Positions 1 through 7,668 of a stretch of 64,000 nucleotides of DNA are shown here, one piece after another. The stretch's first letter is position 1. The number at the start of each line of letters is the position of its first letter. The notes beneath the pieces are model-generated. The model was not told the DNA's origin. It ran no database searches and was given only the letters and a program-made list of their open reading frames with translations. The DNA comes from Denitrobaculum sp965232285 (GTDB lineage: Bacteria > Pseudomonadota > Alphaproteobacteria > Kiloniellales > Kiloniellaceae). The translations under genes were made by a program, and so were the position numbers. The stretch is taken from assembly GCA_965232285.1 (NCBI GenBank), contig CBDDPL010000004.1:5518001-5582000 (forward strand), given 5' to 3'.

Positions 1-525
1 GCGGTAACAGGGGTGTTCGCCCTCCATATGTGCCTTGAAGGTGGTGATCTGACCGTCGAACCGCATGATCGCCGCGGAGACCAGTGTCTTCTCGGCAAGG
101 AAGCAGGCGTCGTTCACAAGGTAGCGGGTCGCGAAGTTGTCCGAGCCGTCAGCGACCAGGTCGTAGTCCTCGATAATCCCGATGGCATTCTCGCTGGTCA
201 GGCGCTCAGGATGCTCGATCACCTCGACCTCGGGATTGATTTCGGTCAGACGCCGGCGTGCGCTGCGCACCTTAGGCTCGCCGATCGCGGAGGTATCATG
301 AAGGATCTGGCGCTGCAGGTTGGAGAGATCGACATCGTCGTCATCGATGACCCCCAGCGTTCCGACCCCGGCGGCCGCCAGATAGCTGAGCAGCGGTGAG
401 CCGAGACCGCCGGCGCCGATGACCAGGACCCTGGAATTCAGCAGTTTCTCCTGGCCGTCCTCGCCGACTTCCGGCAAGACCAGATGGCGGGCGTAGCGGT
501 CGATCTGATCGTCTGAAAAGTCCAC
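1..525 (-). CDS. MoeB/ThiF (HesA-type) adenylyltransferase, partial
   Basis: The reverse strand reads an open frame to the left edge; the 3' end is outside the window. About 175 residues are visible. Near the N-terminus is RYARHLVLPEVG, then a Rossmann nucleotide-binding motif GAGGLGSP (about residues 33-40), then an acidic stretch of the type DDDDVDLSNLQRQ and the segment DGSDNFATRYLVND, all hallmarks of E1-like MoeB/ThiF enzymes. The visible part ends at PCYR, probably the start of the first zinc-binding CxxC. These enzymes adenylate the C-terminal glycine of MoaD or ThiS for molybdopterin or thiazole synthesis. The start is a GTG at 525 with TTGAGG five bases upstream; an in-frame GTG at 531 is too close to that site. 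The downstream position relative to cysK fits sulfur transfer, but MoeB versus ThiF cannot be decided. Confidence 0.85.
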   Translation of the reverse strand, partial: MDFSDDQIDRYARHLVLPEVGEDGQEKLLNSRVLVIGAGGLGSPLLSYLAAAGVGTLGVIDDDDVDLSNLQRQILHDTSAIGEPKVRSARRRLTEINPEVEVIEHPERLTSENAIGIIEDYDLVADGSDNFATRYLVNDACFLAEKTLVSAAIMRFDGQITTFKAHMEGEHPCYR

Positions 526-707
526 GGTCACCTCAATCGGACAAAAAGGAGTTCTTTCCGGTCCGACATCAGAGCCTCATGATCGGGAAACCGCAAGAAG
601 GATGTCCCCCATATCCGGGAATCCTCTCTAATTCGTTACAATTCAATCACTGCGTGTGAGACTTCCCGCAATAGCCGTCCCTCGGTAACCTCTGCGCTCT
701 GGTGACC

Positions 708-1733
708 TTAAAAGCCGTCGAAGAGGTCGGTGCTGAGGTAACGCTCGGCGAAAGAGGGCAGCACTACGACGATCAGCTTGCCCGCCATGTCCGGACGCGC
801 CCCCACCTCCAGCGCGGCGGCCAGCGCCGCGCCGGACGAGATGCCGACGGGCATGCCTTCGATCGCGGCCGCCTCCCGGGCCGTGCGAAAGGCGGTGTCG
901 CTGCCGATCCGCAAGACTTCGTCAATCAGGGAGGTGTCGAGGATATCTGGTACGAAGCCCGCCCCGATGCCCTGGATCTTGTGGGGCCCGGGCTGTCCGC
1001 CGGAAAGGACGGGGCTGTCTTCCGGCTCCACGGCGATGATCTTGACTTCGGGCTTGCGCGCCTTCAGAGCCCGTCCGACCCCGCTGAGGGTACCGCCGGT
1101 GCCGACACCCATCACCACGGCATCGACCGCGCCCTGGGAGTCCCGCCAGATCTCCTCAGCGGTCGCGGCCAGATGTACCGCCGGATTGGCCGGATTCTTG
1201 AACTGCTGTGGGATCACCGCGTCTTCCAGCTCCTCCAGCAACTGTTCCGCTTTGCTGACCGCGCCGCGCATGCCCAGAGCGCCGTCGGTCAGGATCAGTT
1301 CCGCGCCCAGGAAGCGCAGCATCTTGCGCCGCTCCACGGACATGGTCTCGGGCATGGTCAGGATCAGGCGGTAGCCCTTGGCGGCGCAGACGAAGGCCAG
1401 GGCGATCCCGGTGTTGCCGCTGGTGGGTTCGATGATGGTGGTCTTGGGGCCGATCCTGCCGGCCTGCTCCAGTGCCTCGATCATGGAGAGGCCGATCCGG
1501 TCCTTCACCGAGGTCAGCGGATTGAAGAACTCGCACTTCCCGGCGATCTCGGCGCTGCAGCCATGGGCGGCCTTCAGGCGGCTCAGCCGCACCAGCGGCG
1601 TTGCACCGATGGTCTCCAGGATATTGTTGTAGATGCGGCCCCTGAACTCGGGAGACTCGTTTTCTGCAGATTCAGGCCCGGGGACCTGGGAAGACTCACT
1701 CTGAAAAGATGGCTCGTTCGCTGTCATATTCAT
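708..1733 (-). CDS. cysK: Cysteine synthase A (O-acetylserine sulfhydrylase)
   Basis: PLP-dependent enzyme that makes cysteine from O-acetylserine and sulfide in the cytoplasm. The 341-residue product has the PLP lysine in PLTSVKDRIG (K77), the substrate loop SGNTG (105-109) and the phosphate-binding GVGTGGT (209-215). It is longer than the usual 310-325 residues because of a polar N-terminal tail of about 35 residues rich in Ser, Glu and Pro; the conserved fold begins near IYNNILETIG. Two in-frame ATGs lie close together (1733 and 1727). It lies downstream of the Rrf2-type regulator on the same strand, from which it is separated by a 270-bp palindromic element; Rrf2 proteins such as CymR control cysteine genes in other bacteria, so regulation by that neighbour is possible but unproven. 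CysM is a less likely alternative. Confidence 0.92.
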   Translation of the reverse strand: MNMTANEPSFQSESSQVPGPESAENESPEFRGRIYNNILETIGATPLVRLSRLKAAHGCSAEIAGKCEFFNPLTSVKDRIGLSMIEALEQAGRIGPKTTIIEPTSGNTGIALAFVCAAKGYRLILTMPETMSVERRKMLRFLGAELILTDGALGMRGAVSKAEQLLEELEDAVIPQQFKNPANPAVHLAATAEEIWRDSQGAVDAVVMGVGTGGTLSGVGRALKARKPEVKIIAVEPEDSPVLSGGQPGPHKIQGIGAGFVPDILDTSLIDEVLRIGSDTAFRTAREAAAIEGMPVGISSGAALAAALEVGARPDMAGKLIVVVLPSFAERYLSTDLFDGF

Positions 1734-1834
1734 CTAACGCCGCTGTTGCGCAGGTCTCAAATGCCGTTTCAATACAGCAAACGGGTGTAATATAGCAAAT
1801 GGGCGAGAGCAGGCTCCGCGCATGCGGACCCGGC

Positions 1835-2104
1835 TCTAGAGCATATTCCGACCACACGGAATCATTTGACCGGGAAGATTTTCCGTTCTGACAAGGCGCG
1901 GCTCGTAATGCGATGCGGAGCATCGGATAAGAGCCGCAACGCTGTCAGAGAGGGAAAGAACCCGGCCTGCGGTGGGTTTTGAAGGCTCATCGGCAGCGTT
2001 GCGCTGCTTGCCCGATGCACCGCATCGCGCTGTGCAACGCGCCTTACCGAATGAGACTTCAAAGCCCATCAAATTGATCCCGTGTGGTCGGAAAATGCTC
2101 TAGA
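1835..2104. repeat. 270-bp near-palindromic (MITE-like) intergenic element
   Basis: The two ends are inverted copies: TCTAGAGCATATTCCGACCA at 1835-1854 pairs with the reverse complement of the sequence ending at 2104, and the similarity continues through CACGG-ATCA. A second strongly matching block lies further in (AAGGCGCG, GCGATGCGG, GCATCGG, CGCAACGCTG on both arms), so nearly the whole element could fold into one long hairpin with a loop around 1948-1992. Both ends carry the palindrome TCTAGA. No credible protein is encoded. The right end overlaps the last bases of the Rrf2 gene. Size, terminal repeats and location are those of a miniature inverted-repeat element; no transposase is present. 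Confidence 0.75.
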
Positions 2105-2558
2105 TGCTGAAGTCCGGAATGCTGGTGCCGCTTTCCCTGGGGATGTTCTTTTCGCGGGCCGTATCGCAGAGCTGTTCGATGGTGGTGTTGTCGAAGCGCT
2201 CCATGATTTCAAGCTGCATATCGATCCAGAGCGGCCGCACCACCTTCACCCCGATCTCGGAACCGTCGGGTTCGCTCGCCGGATCGATGGTGCCTTCGAG
2301 CTTGCGCACGATGCGGATGATCTCCCCCACCGATATACGTCTTCGCTCCCGGGCCAGGCGGTAGCCGCCGCGCGGACCGCGCTGCCCGGCAAGAATGCCG
2401 TGGTGAACCAGTTGTTGCAGGACCTGCTCCAGATAGCGCCGGGGAATGCCCTGGCGCCGAGAGATGTCGCTCGATCTTACCGTAGCGCTGCCGGCGTGAT
2501 AGGCGATGTCAACCACCGCCTCAATGGCGAACAGCAGTTTTTTGGACAGCCGGAGCAT
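2100..2558 (-). CDS. Rrf2-family transcriptional regulator
   Basis: A 152-residue winged-helix protein of the Rrf2 family (IscR, NsrR, CymR, RirA). The N-terminus has the typical pattern LSKKLLFAIEAVVDIA, the recognition helix region with the sequence ISRRQGIPRRYLEQVLQQL, and the wing QRGPRGGYRLAR (about 57-70). The only cysteine is in EQLCDTA, so the three-cysteine cluster site of IscR, NsrR and RirA is absent and an iron-sulfur sensor is unlikely; a CymR-like small-molecule or protein-partner mode is more consistent. The gene precedes cysK on the same strand. Its TAG stop (2102-2100) is contributed by the TCTAGA end of the palindromic element, so insertion may have altered the C-terminus. 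The start ATG is five bases downstream of dut. Confidence 0.85.
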   Translation of the reverse strand: MLRLSKKLLFAIEAVVDIAYHAGSATVRSSDISRRQGIPRRYLEQVLQQLVHHGILAGQRGPRGGYRLARERRRISVGEIIRIVRKLEGTIDPASEPDGSEIGVKVVRPLWIDMQLEIMERFDNTTIEQLCDTAREKNIPRESGTSIPDFSI

Positions 2559-2563
2559 GCCCC

Positions 2564-3067
2564 CTAACCTCCGTTGACGTGAGTGTTTTGCGGGTCTGTC
2601 TGCAGTTCCGCCTGGGGACCCAGACCGGTGGATCCGAAACCTCCCGCGCCGCGGGCCGAGGCTTCGAGATCCTCGCTGACTTGCCAGCTTCCCTGCAGGC
2701 AGGGCGCGACCACCATCTGGGCGATGCGGCTGCCGCGGCTTATCACGAAGGGCTCCTGACCCAGATTCACCAGGATGACCCCCACTTCGCCGCGGTAATC
2801 CGCATCGATGGTGCCGGGTGAATTGAGCACCGTAATGCCGTGCTTGAGCGCCAGTCCGGAGCGCGGCCGCACCTGGGCCTCGTAGCCGGCCGGCAGAGCT
2901 ATGGCGAGACCGCTCGGGATCAGTTTCCGTTCGCCCGGCGCCAGGGTGACATCGTCCTCCACCGCGGCCATCAGATCCATACCGGCGCTCTGCGCCGTGG
3001 CATAGGCGGGCAGATCCAGGTCCGCGCCATGCGGCAGGCGTTTAACGGTAATCTTTACCGAGGTCAT
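2564..3067 (-). CDS. dut: Deoxyuridine 5'-triphosphate nucleotidohydrolase (dUTPase)
   Basis: Hydrolyses dUTP to dUMP and pyrophosphate, preventing uracil incorporation into DNA. The 167-residue protein shows all five trimeric dUTPase motifs in order: SAGMDLMA, RPRSGLALKHG, GTIDADYRGEV (with the catalytic Asp and Tyr), RIAQMVV, and the C-terminal glycine-rich GGFGSTG. About 15 extra residues follow motif five. It is downstream of coaBC with a 34-bp gap, an arrangement conserved in many alphaproteobacteria, and is followed at five bases by the Rrf2 gene on the same strand. Confidence 0.96.
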   Translation of the reverse strand: MTSVKITVKRLPHGADLDLPAYATAQSAGMDLMAAVEDDVTLAPGERKLIPSGLAIALPAGYEAQVRPRSGLALKHGITVLNSPGTIDADYRGEVGVILVNLGQEPFVISRGSRIAQMVVAPCLQGSWQVSEDLEASARGAGGFGSTGLGPQAELQTDPQNTHVNGG

Positions 3068-3101
3068 GATCTCTCCTGTCGCTTTCGCTTATTGGCCGGC
3101 G

Positions 3102-4346
3102 TCACGACGCTGCCAGCTTTTGGAAATGTCCGGCGATCCGCTCCGCGAGGCGTTGCGCGACCGCGGCTTTGCTCATGCGCGCCCAACTGTCCACGCCCGC
3201 TTCGTCGATGACGTGGACGCTGTTGTCGGCGCCGCCGAAGGTTCCGCTGCTCGGGGAGACGTCGTTGGCGACGATCCAGTCGCAGGCCTTGCGCGCCCGT
3301 TTTTCGCTCGCCTGCCGGATCACATCTTCCGTCTCGGCAGCAAAGCCGACCACCAGTCCAGGTCTGTCGTTTCCGCGCTGGGAGAGCGAAGCCAGGATGT
3401 CCGGGTTGGGCGTCAGTTCCAACCGAGGCGTGTCGGCTGCCGCGCCGTTGCCGCCGGTCTTCTTGATCTTGCGGTCGCTTTCACTGGCCACGCGCCAGTC
3501 CGCGACGGCCGCGGCGCAGACCGCGATGTCGGCCGGCAGGGCCGCTTCGCAGGCGGCCAGCATCTGCCGGGCCGATTCGATGCGCACCACCTCGAGGCCG
3601 GCGGGGTCGGGCAGCGCGGTCGGTCCGGTAACCAGGGTGGTGCGGGCGCCAAGGCCGGCCAGGGCCTGCGCGATGGCGTGTCCCTGTTTACCGGAGGAGC
3701 GGTTGGCGATGTAGCGCACGGGATCGATTGCCTCGTGGGTCGGCCCGCTGGTCACCAGGGCACTCCGGCCGGTAAGTGGTCCGCCGCCGGCCGGCCGCTC
3801 CGCTCTGCCGAGTGCTGCGAGAACCGCCTCGACGATCTCGTCGGGTTCCGCCATGCGCCCGAAGCCGAACTCGCCGCAGGCCATGTCGCCTTCATTCGGA
3901 CCGACCACCGCGACGCCGCGTGATTGCAGGGTTTCCATGTTGGCCCGGGTCGCCGGATGCGCCCACATGCGGACATTCATGGCCGGCGCGATCAGAACGT
4001 CCTTGTCGGTGGCCAGGAGCGCCGTCGAGGCCAGGTCGTCGGCCTGGCCCGTGGCCATCTTGGCGATCAGATCCGCCGTGGCCGGCGCCACGACCAGGAG
4101 GTCGGCATCGCGCGACAATTGAATGTGCCCCATCTCCGCCTCGTCGGTCAGAGAGAAGAGCTCGCCATAAACCTTGTCTTCAGTCAGAGCCGAAAGCGAC
4201 AGGGGAGTGACGAATTCCGCACCTGACTTTGTGAGAATACAGCGCACCCGGATGGCGCGCTCACGCAGCCGGCGAATCAGCTCCAAAGCCTTGTAAGCCG
4301 CAATGCCGCCAGCGACGATCAACAGCACTCGGGTTTCGCCGGTCAT
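3102..4346 (-). CDS. coaBC: Bifunctional phosphopantothenoylcysteine decarboxylase / phosphopantothenate-cysteine ligase
   Basis: Catalyses two consecutive steps of coenzyme A synthesis. The N-terminal CoaC half is an FMN-binding flavoprotein with VAGGIAAYKALELIRRL, the substrate clamp PAMNVRMW and the catalytic cysteine segment GDMACGEFGFGRM. The C-terminal CoaB half begins at ALVTSGPTHEAIDPVRYI, carries NRSSGKQG (nucleotide binding) and KIKK. The start chosen gives MTGETRVLLIVAGG, immediately before the flavin fold; an upstream in-frame ATG at 4412 would add 22 residues that do not look conserved. Length (414 residues) is normal for the fusion. In many relatives it follows ubiB directly; here three unrelated genes separate them. 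Confidence 0.95.
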   Translation of the reverse strand: MTGETRVLLIVAGGIAAYKALELIRRLRERAIRVRCILTKSGAEFVTPLSLSALTEDKVYGELFSLTDEAEMGHIQLSRDADLLVVAPATADLIAKMATGQADDLASTALLATDKDVLIAPAMNVRMWAHPATRANMETLQSRGVAVVGPNEGDMACGEFGFGRMAEPDEIVEAVLAALGRAERPAGGGPLTGRSALVTSGPTHEAIDPVRYIANRSSGKQGHAIAQALAGLGARTTLVTGPTALPDPAGLEVVRIESARQMLAACEAALPADIAVCAAAVADWRVASESDRKIKKTGGNGAAADTPRLELTPNPDILASLSQRGNDRPGLVVGFAAETEDVIRQASEKRARKACDWIVANDVSPSSGTFGGADNSVHVIDEAGVDSWARMSKAAVAQRLAERIAGHFQKLAAS

Positions 4347-4544
4347 GGTTTCATCCGTTATTTCACGGTAGCTCACCGTAGATAACCTAGAGAGCGGATC
4401 GGTCTTTTGCAAGGCTGTGGGCCGAGCTGTTTCAGGACCGGCGGATGATGAGCTGTTTCCGTAAAGGCTGATCGCTTTTGATCAGGCTTCTGCATAGCCT
4501 TTGAGTCTCTTCTCTGCAACTGCGCAACCGAAAGCGGGAAGACA

Positions 4545-5411
4545 TCAAACGGCATTTTTTATCGCTTTTGCCATCGCTGCGGTCAGATTCTGCGGCGCGT
4601 CGGGGTTAATGATAATGGATCGCCGCGACAGGGGGAGTGGCGGAAAACCATCGCGTGACGTTAGTACCTTCATGCCCGGCTCGACGCTGTTCTGATAGAG
4701 AATTCCGATCGCAAAACCGGCGCGAATCGCAGCTTTCTGGCCCGTCAGGCCACTGCACTCGAATGCGATCGTGTAGGGACGTCCCTGCTTTTCCAGGGCT
4801 TCCGTGGGCAGAGCCTGCCACCAGCATCCCCGGTCCATGATCGCGAGCGGCACCGGTTCCGACTTGTCGAGACAGAGGGTCTCGCTCGCGACCCAGACCG
4901 GTTTTTGGGTCAGAAACACCTCGCCCATGATGTTTCCCGGCCCGGAGTAGACGGCGATGTCCAGGCTTCCCTTTTGAACCGCTTCTGGGAAGCCGACGGT
5001 GCAGCCGGAGGACGCAATGACATCAACGCCGGGGTTGCCGCGGGCGAAATCGGCCAGCGTGCGCTCCAGCACGTTTTCTTCGAAATCATCGGGGATACCG
5101 ACCCGGATTTTACCCTTGAGCGCGGGCTGGAAGAGGGCATGCACCTGGCCGAGGTCGGTGAGGACGCGCCGGGCCACCGGAAGCAGGCGTTCGCCGTTGA
5201 CGGAAAGCACCATGCCCTTGGCGTCGCGCTCGAATAGTGAAACATTCAGCTCGCTTTCCAGCTTGCGCAGTTGGACGCTGATGGCCGACTGGCTTCGGTT
5301 CAGGCGTGAAGCGGCCAAGGTCAGATTTCCGCAGTCGGCGATCTCCAGAAAGGTCTTCAGCAGATTGCTGTCTGGGAGCGGATGTTCGATTTTGTTCATG
5401 ATCTCGATCAT
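4545..5411 (-). CDS. LysR-family transcriptional regulator
   Basis: A 288-residue LysR-type regulator. The N-terminal helix-turn-helix (about residues 17-75) is clear: LLKTFLEIADCGNLTLAASR, then SQSAISVQLRKLE and LFERD. The rest is a type 2 periplasmic-binding-like effector domain, somewhat short. It is transcribed divergently from the MFS transporter at 5587 with a 175-bp shared region that is AT-richer than its surroundings, the usual layout for a LysR protein controlling its neighbour. The ligand cannot be predicted. This pair sits between coaBC and ubiB, which are adjacent in many alphaproteobacteria. Confidence 0.88.
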   Translation of the reverse strand: MIEIMNKIEHPLPDSNLLKTFLEIADCGNLTLAASRLNRSQSAISVQLRKLESELNVSLFERDAKGMVLSVNGERLLPVARRVLTDLGQVHALFQPALKGKIRVGIPDDFEENVLERTLADFARGNPGVDVIASSGCTVGFPEAVQKGSLDIAVYSGPGNIMGEVFLTQKPVWVASETLCLDKSEPVPLAIMDRGCWWQALPTEALEKQGRPYTIAFECSGLTGQKAAIRAGFAIGILYQNSVEPGMKVLTSRDGFPPLPLSRRSIIINPDAPQNLTAAMAKAIKNAV

Positions 5412-5586
5412 ATCATTTCATTTTTTCAATGACAAAATCTTGACTAAGCTTCACACAGGACCTCACCGAAGCCTCTCTGCGACTGCCTTAGCGGCGACCG
5501 TGCGAAAAAGGCTCCGGCTTTAAGCCACCGGTTCAGCGGCTCCAAGCCACCACTTACCAAGCCACCCGCTCAAAGGTAACCTCTTT

Positions 5587-6846
5587 ATGACAGTGACAGA
5601 CGATACGCGCGCAAAGAGGAACGTCGCCGTGCTGGTGGCGGCACAGGCGATCCTGGGGGCGCAGATGCCGATGATCTTCGTCGTCGGTGGTCTTGCCGGC
5701 GGCATGCTCGCCAGCAATCCCTGCTTTGCGACACTGCCCATCTCGGTCATTGTTTTCGGGTCGATGACGACGGCGCCGTGGCTGTCACCCCTGATGCAGC
5801 GCGCCGGCCGGAAGTTCGGGTTTTTCGTGGGGGCGCTTGGCGGCGTGGTCGGGGCTGCGATTTCAGCCTACGGCCTCTACATAGATTCCTTTCCGCTGCT
5901 GCTTTTGGGGTCCTACTTCACGGGCATCTACATGTCCGCGCAGGGCTTTTACAGATTTGCCGCCACCGACACGGCCAGCGACGCCTATCGGCCCAAGGCG
6001 ATTTCCTACGTCATGGCGGGCGGCCTCCTGTCGGCGATCTTCGGGCCGCAGTTGAACAAGCTGGTTGCCGATGCTTCCGTTCTGCCCTTCATCGGCGAGT
6101 TGCTGCTGCCGATTCCCTTTATCGGAACCTACCTGACCATCATCGCGATCAACCTGCTGGGAATGTTCCTGTTTCTTCTCCTGGATCTGCCGGACGGGGA
6201 GCGAAGTGGGGGCGGAACCGCGCCGGCCTCGGCCGGGCGATCGCGGCTGGCATTGCTGCGGAGCCCGACCATTCTGGTCGCGATCATCTGCGGCATGGTC
6301 TCTTATTCTCTGATGAACTTGGTGATGACCTCGACACCGCTCGCGGTGGTCGGTTGCGGACTGACCAATGACAACGCCAACGACATCGTCTCCGCGCATG
6401 TGCTGGCGATGTTCATTCCGTCCTTTTTCACCGGCCACCTCATCGTTCGCTTCGGGGTCACGCGGGTCATCGTCGCAGGACTTGTCATCCTCGGGCTCGC
6501 AGGCGTCGTGGCTTTGACGGGCGTCACGCTGGCGAATTTCTTCATCGCGCTGATCCTGCTCGGGGTCGGCTGGAACTTCGGCTTCGTCGGCGCGACCACT
6601 CTCCTGTCCAGCGCTCATGCACCCAATGAACGCGGACAGACCCAGGGCCTGAACGACATGATGGTCTTTGGCTGCGTCACGCTGGCCAGCCTTGCCTCCG
6701 GCGGCCTGATGAACTGCTCTGGCGGCACGGCGGTCGACGGTTGGAATGCCGTCAACGTCGCGATGGTCCCCTTCCTGTTGCTGGCGGGTGGCGCGCTGGT
6801 CTGGCTGACGGTCCAGGATCGCCGCAAAGCCCGCGCCGCCGCATAA
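5587..6846 (+). CDS. Major facilitator superfamily transporter
   Basis: A 419-residue membrane protein with about twelve hydrophobic segments in two sets of six, with a charged loop near residues 200-215 (DLPDGERSGGG) between the halves. The short motif QRAGRKFG after the second segment corresponds to the MFS loop 2-3 motif. The substrate is unknown; the overall pattern resembles general drug or metabolite exporters. The start ATG follows AGGTAACCTCTTT. Divergent from the LysR regulator at 4545-5411, which probably controls it. The nearest alternative is an unrecognised transporter subfamily; assignment as MFS is firm, function is not. Confidence 0.85.
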   Translation: MTVTDDTRAKRNVAVLVAAQAILGAQMPMIFVVGGLAGGMLASNPCFATLPISVIVFGSMTTAPWLSPLMQRAGRKFGFFVGALGGVVGAAISAYGLYIDSFPLLLLGSYFTGIYMSAQGFYRFAATDTASDAYRPKAISYVMAGGLLSAIFGPQLNKLVADASVLPFIGELLLPIPFIGTYLTIIAINLLGMFLFLLLDLPDGERSGGGTAPASAGRSRLALLRSPTILVAIICGMVSYSLMNLVMTSTPLAVVGCGLTNDNANDIVSAHVLAMFIPSFFTGHLIVRFGVTRVIVAGLVILGLAGVVALTGVTLANFFIALILLGVGWNFGFVGATTLLSSAHAPNERGQTQGLNDMMVFGCVTLASLASGGLMNCSGGTAVDGWNAVNVAMVPFLLLAGGALVWLTVQDRRKARAAA

Positions 6847-6907
6847 AGCAGATTGATTGGTGTCACCTCGCGCGGCACTATGAGCCTGCCACCGCCGGAG
6901 TTCTTGA

Positions 6908-7657
6908 GTGCCGCCCTCTTTCAGCGCCTTTACCCACCACCCGGAACTTGAGGGGCAGATCACCGATCCCAAGGCTTCGTTTTTTCGCAACTTCAGCATT
7001 GCGGATGTTTTCGCGGAGAAACCGGAACTGCAGTGGGTCCTGAAAGAACTGCGCAGCGACAGTGAGCGAGAGGCGTCTCGCGCGCAAACCCTGGCCGATC
7101 ACCGGGGCGGCGACCTTTGGGTCTTTGCGTACGGATCGCTCATGTGGGATCCCGCCTTTCACTTCACCGAAGTGCGCCGCGCGACCGTCTCAGGATATAA
7201 GCGCTGTTTCGTACTGAAACATACCTACGGCGCGCGCGGGACCCCGGAGACGCCTGGTCTGATGGCGGCGCTTGATCACGGTGAGTCCAGCCGGGGCGAT
7301 TGCTGCGAAGGCCTGGTGTTCCGGATCGCGGCGCAGGACATCGAAAAGGAAACCGAGATCCTCTGGCGGCGCGAAATGGTGGGACATGCCTATACACCCC
7401 ATTTCGTGACGGCGGTGATAGAGGACCAGGCGATTACGGCCCTGGCCTTCGTTGCCAATCATGCCTCGAAAGTCATTTGCCCGGACCTGACCCGGGAAGA
7501 GCAAATCCGCTTCGTCGCGAACGGCAAGGGATTTCTCGGCACCAGCAAGGAGTATCTCAGCAACATCGTCCGGCAGTTCGATGCCCTGGGCGTTGTCGAT
7601 GAAGACTGCACGGCTCTTTTGCAGGAGGTCGAAGACTATCTCGCCGGCCAAGTTTGA
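6908..7657 (+). CDS. ChaC-like gamma-glutamylcyclotransferase
   Basis: Glutathione-specific gamma-glutamylcyclotransferases of the ChaC family cleave glutathione to 5-oxoproline and Cys-Gly. The 249-residue product has the family signature VFAYGSLMWDP (about 73-83), a following beta segment GYKRCFV, and the region EILWRREM that contains the expected catalytic glutamate. An N-terminal extension of about 65 residues precedes the core. The start is GTG at 6908 with GGAG eight bases upstream. It is convergent with ubiB, whose stop is 12 bases away. Likely role: glutathione turnover; the exact substrate is inferred from family only. Confidence 0.85.
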   Translation: MPPSFSAFTHHPELEGQITDPKASFFRNFSIADVFAEKPELQWVLKELRSDSEREASRAQTLADHRGGDLWVFAYGSLMWDPAFHFTEVRRATVSGYKRCFVLKHTYGARGTPETPGLMAALDHGESSRGDCCEGLVFRIAAQDIEKETEILWRREMVGHAYTPHFVTAVIEDQAITALAFVANHASKVICPDLTREEQIRFVANGKGFLGTSKEYLSNIVRQFDALGVVDEDCTALLQEVEDYLAGQV

Positions 7658-7668
7658 GGCTGGTGGCC

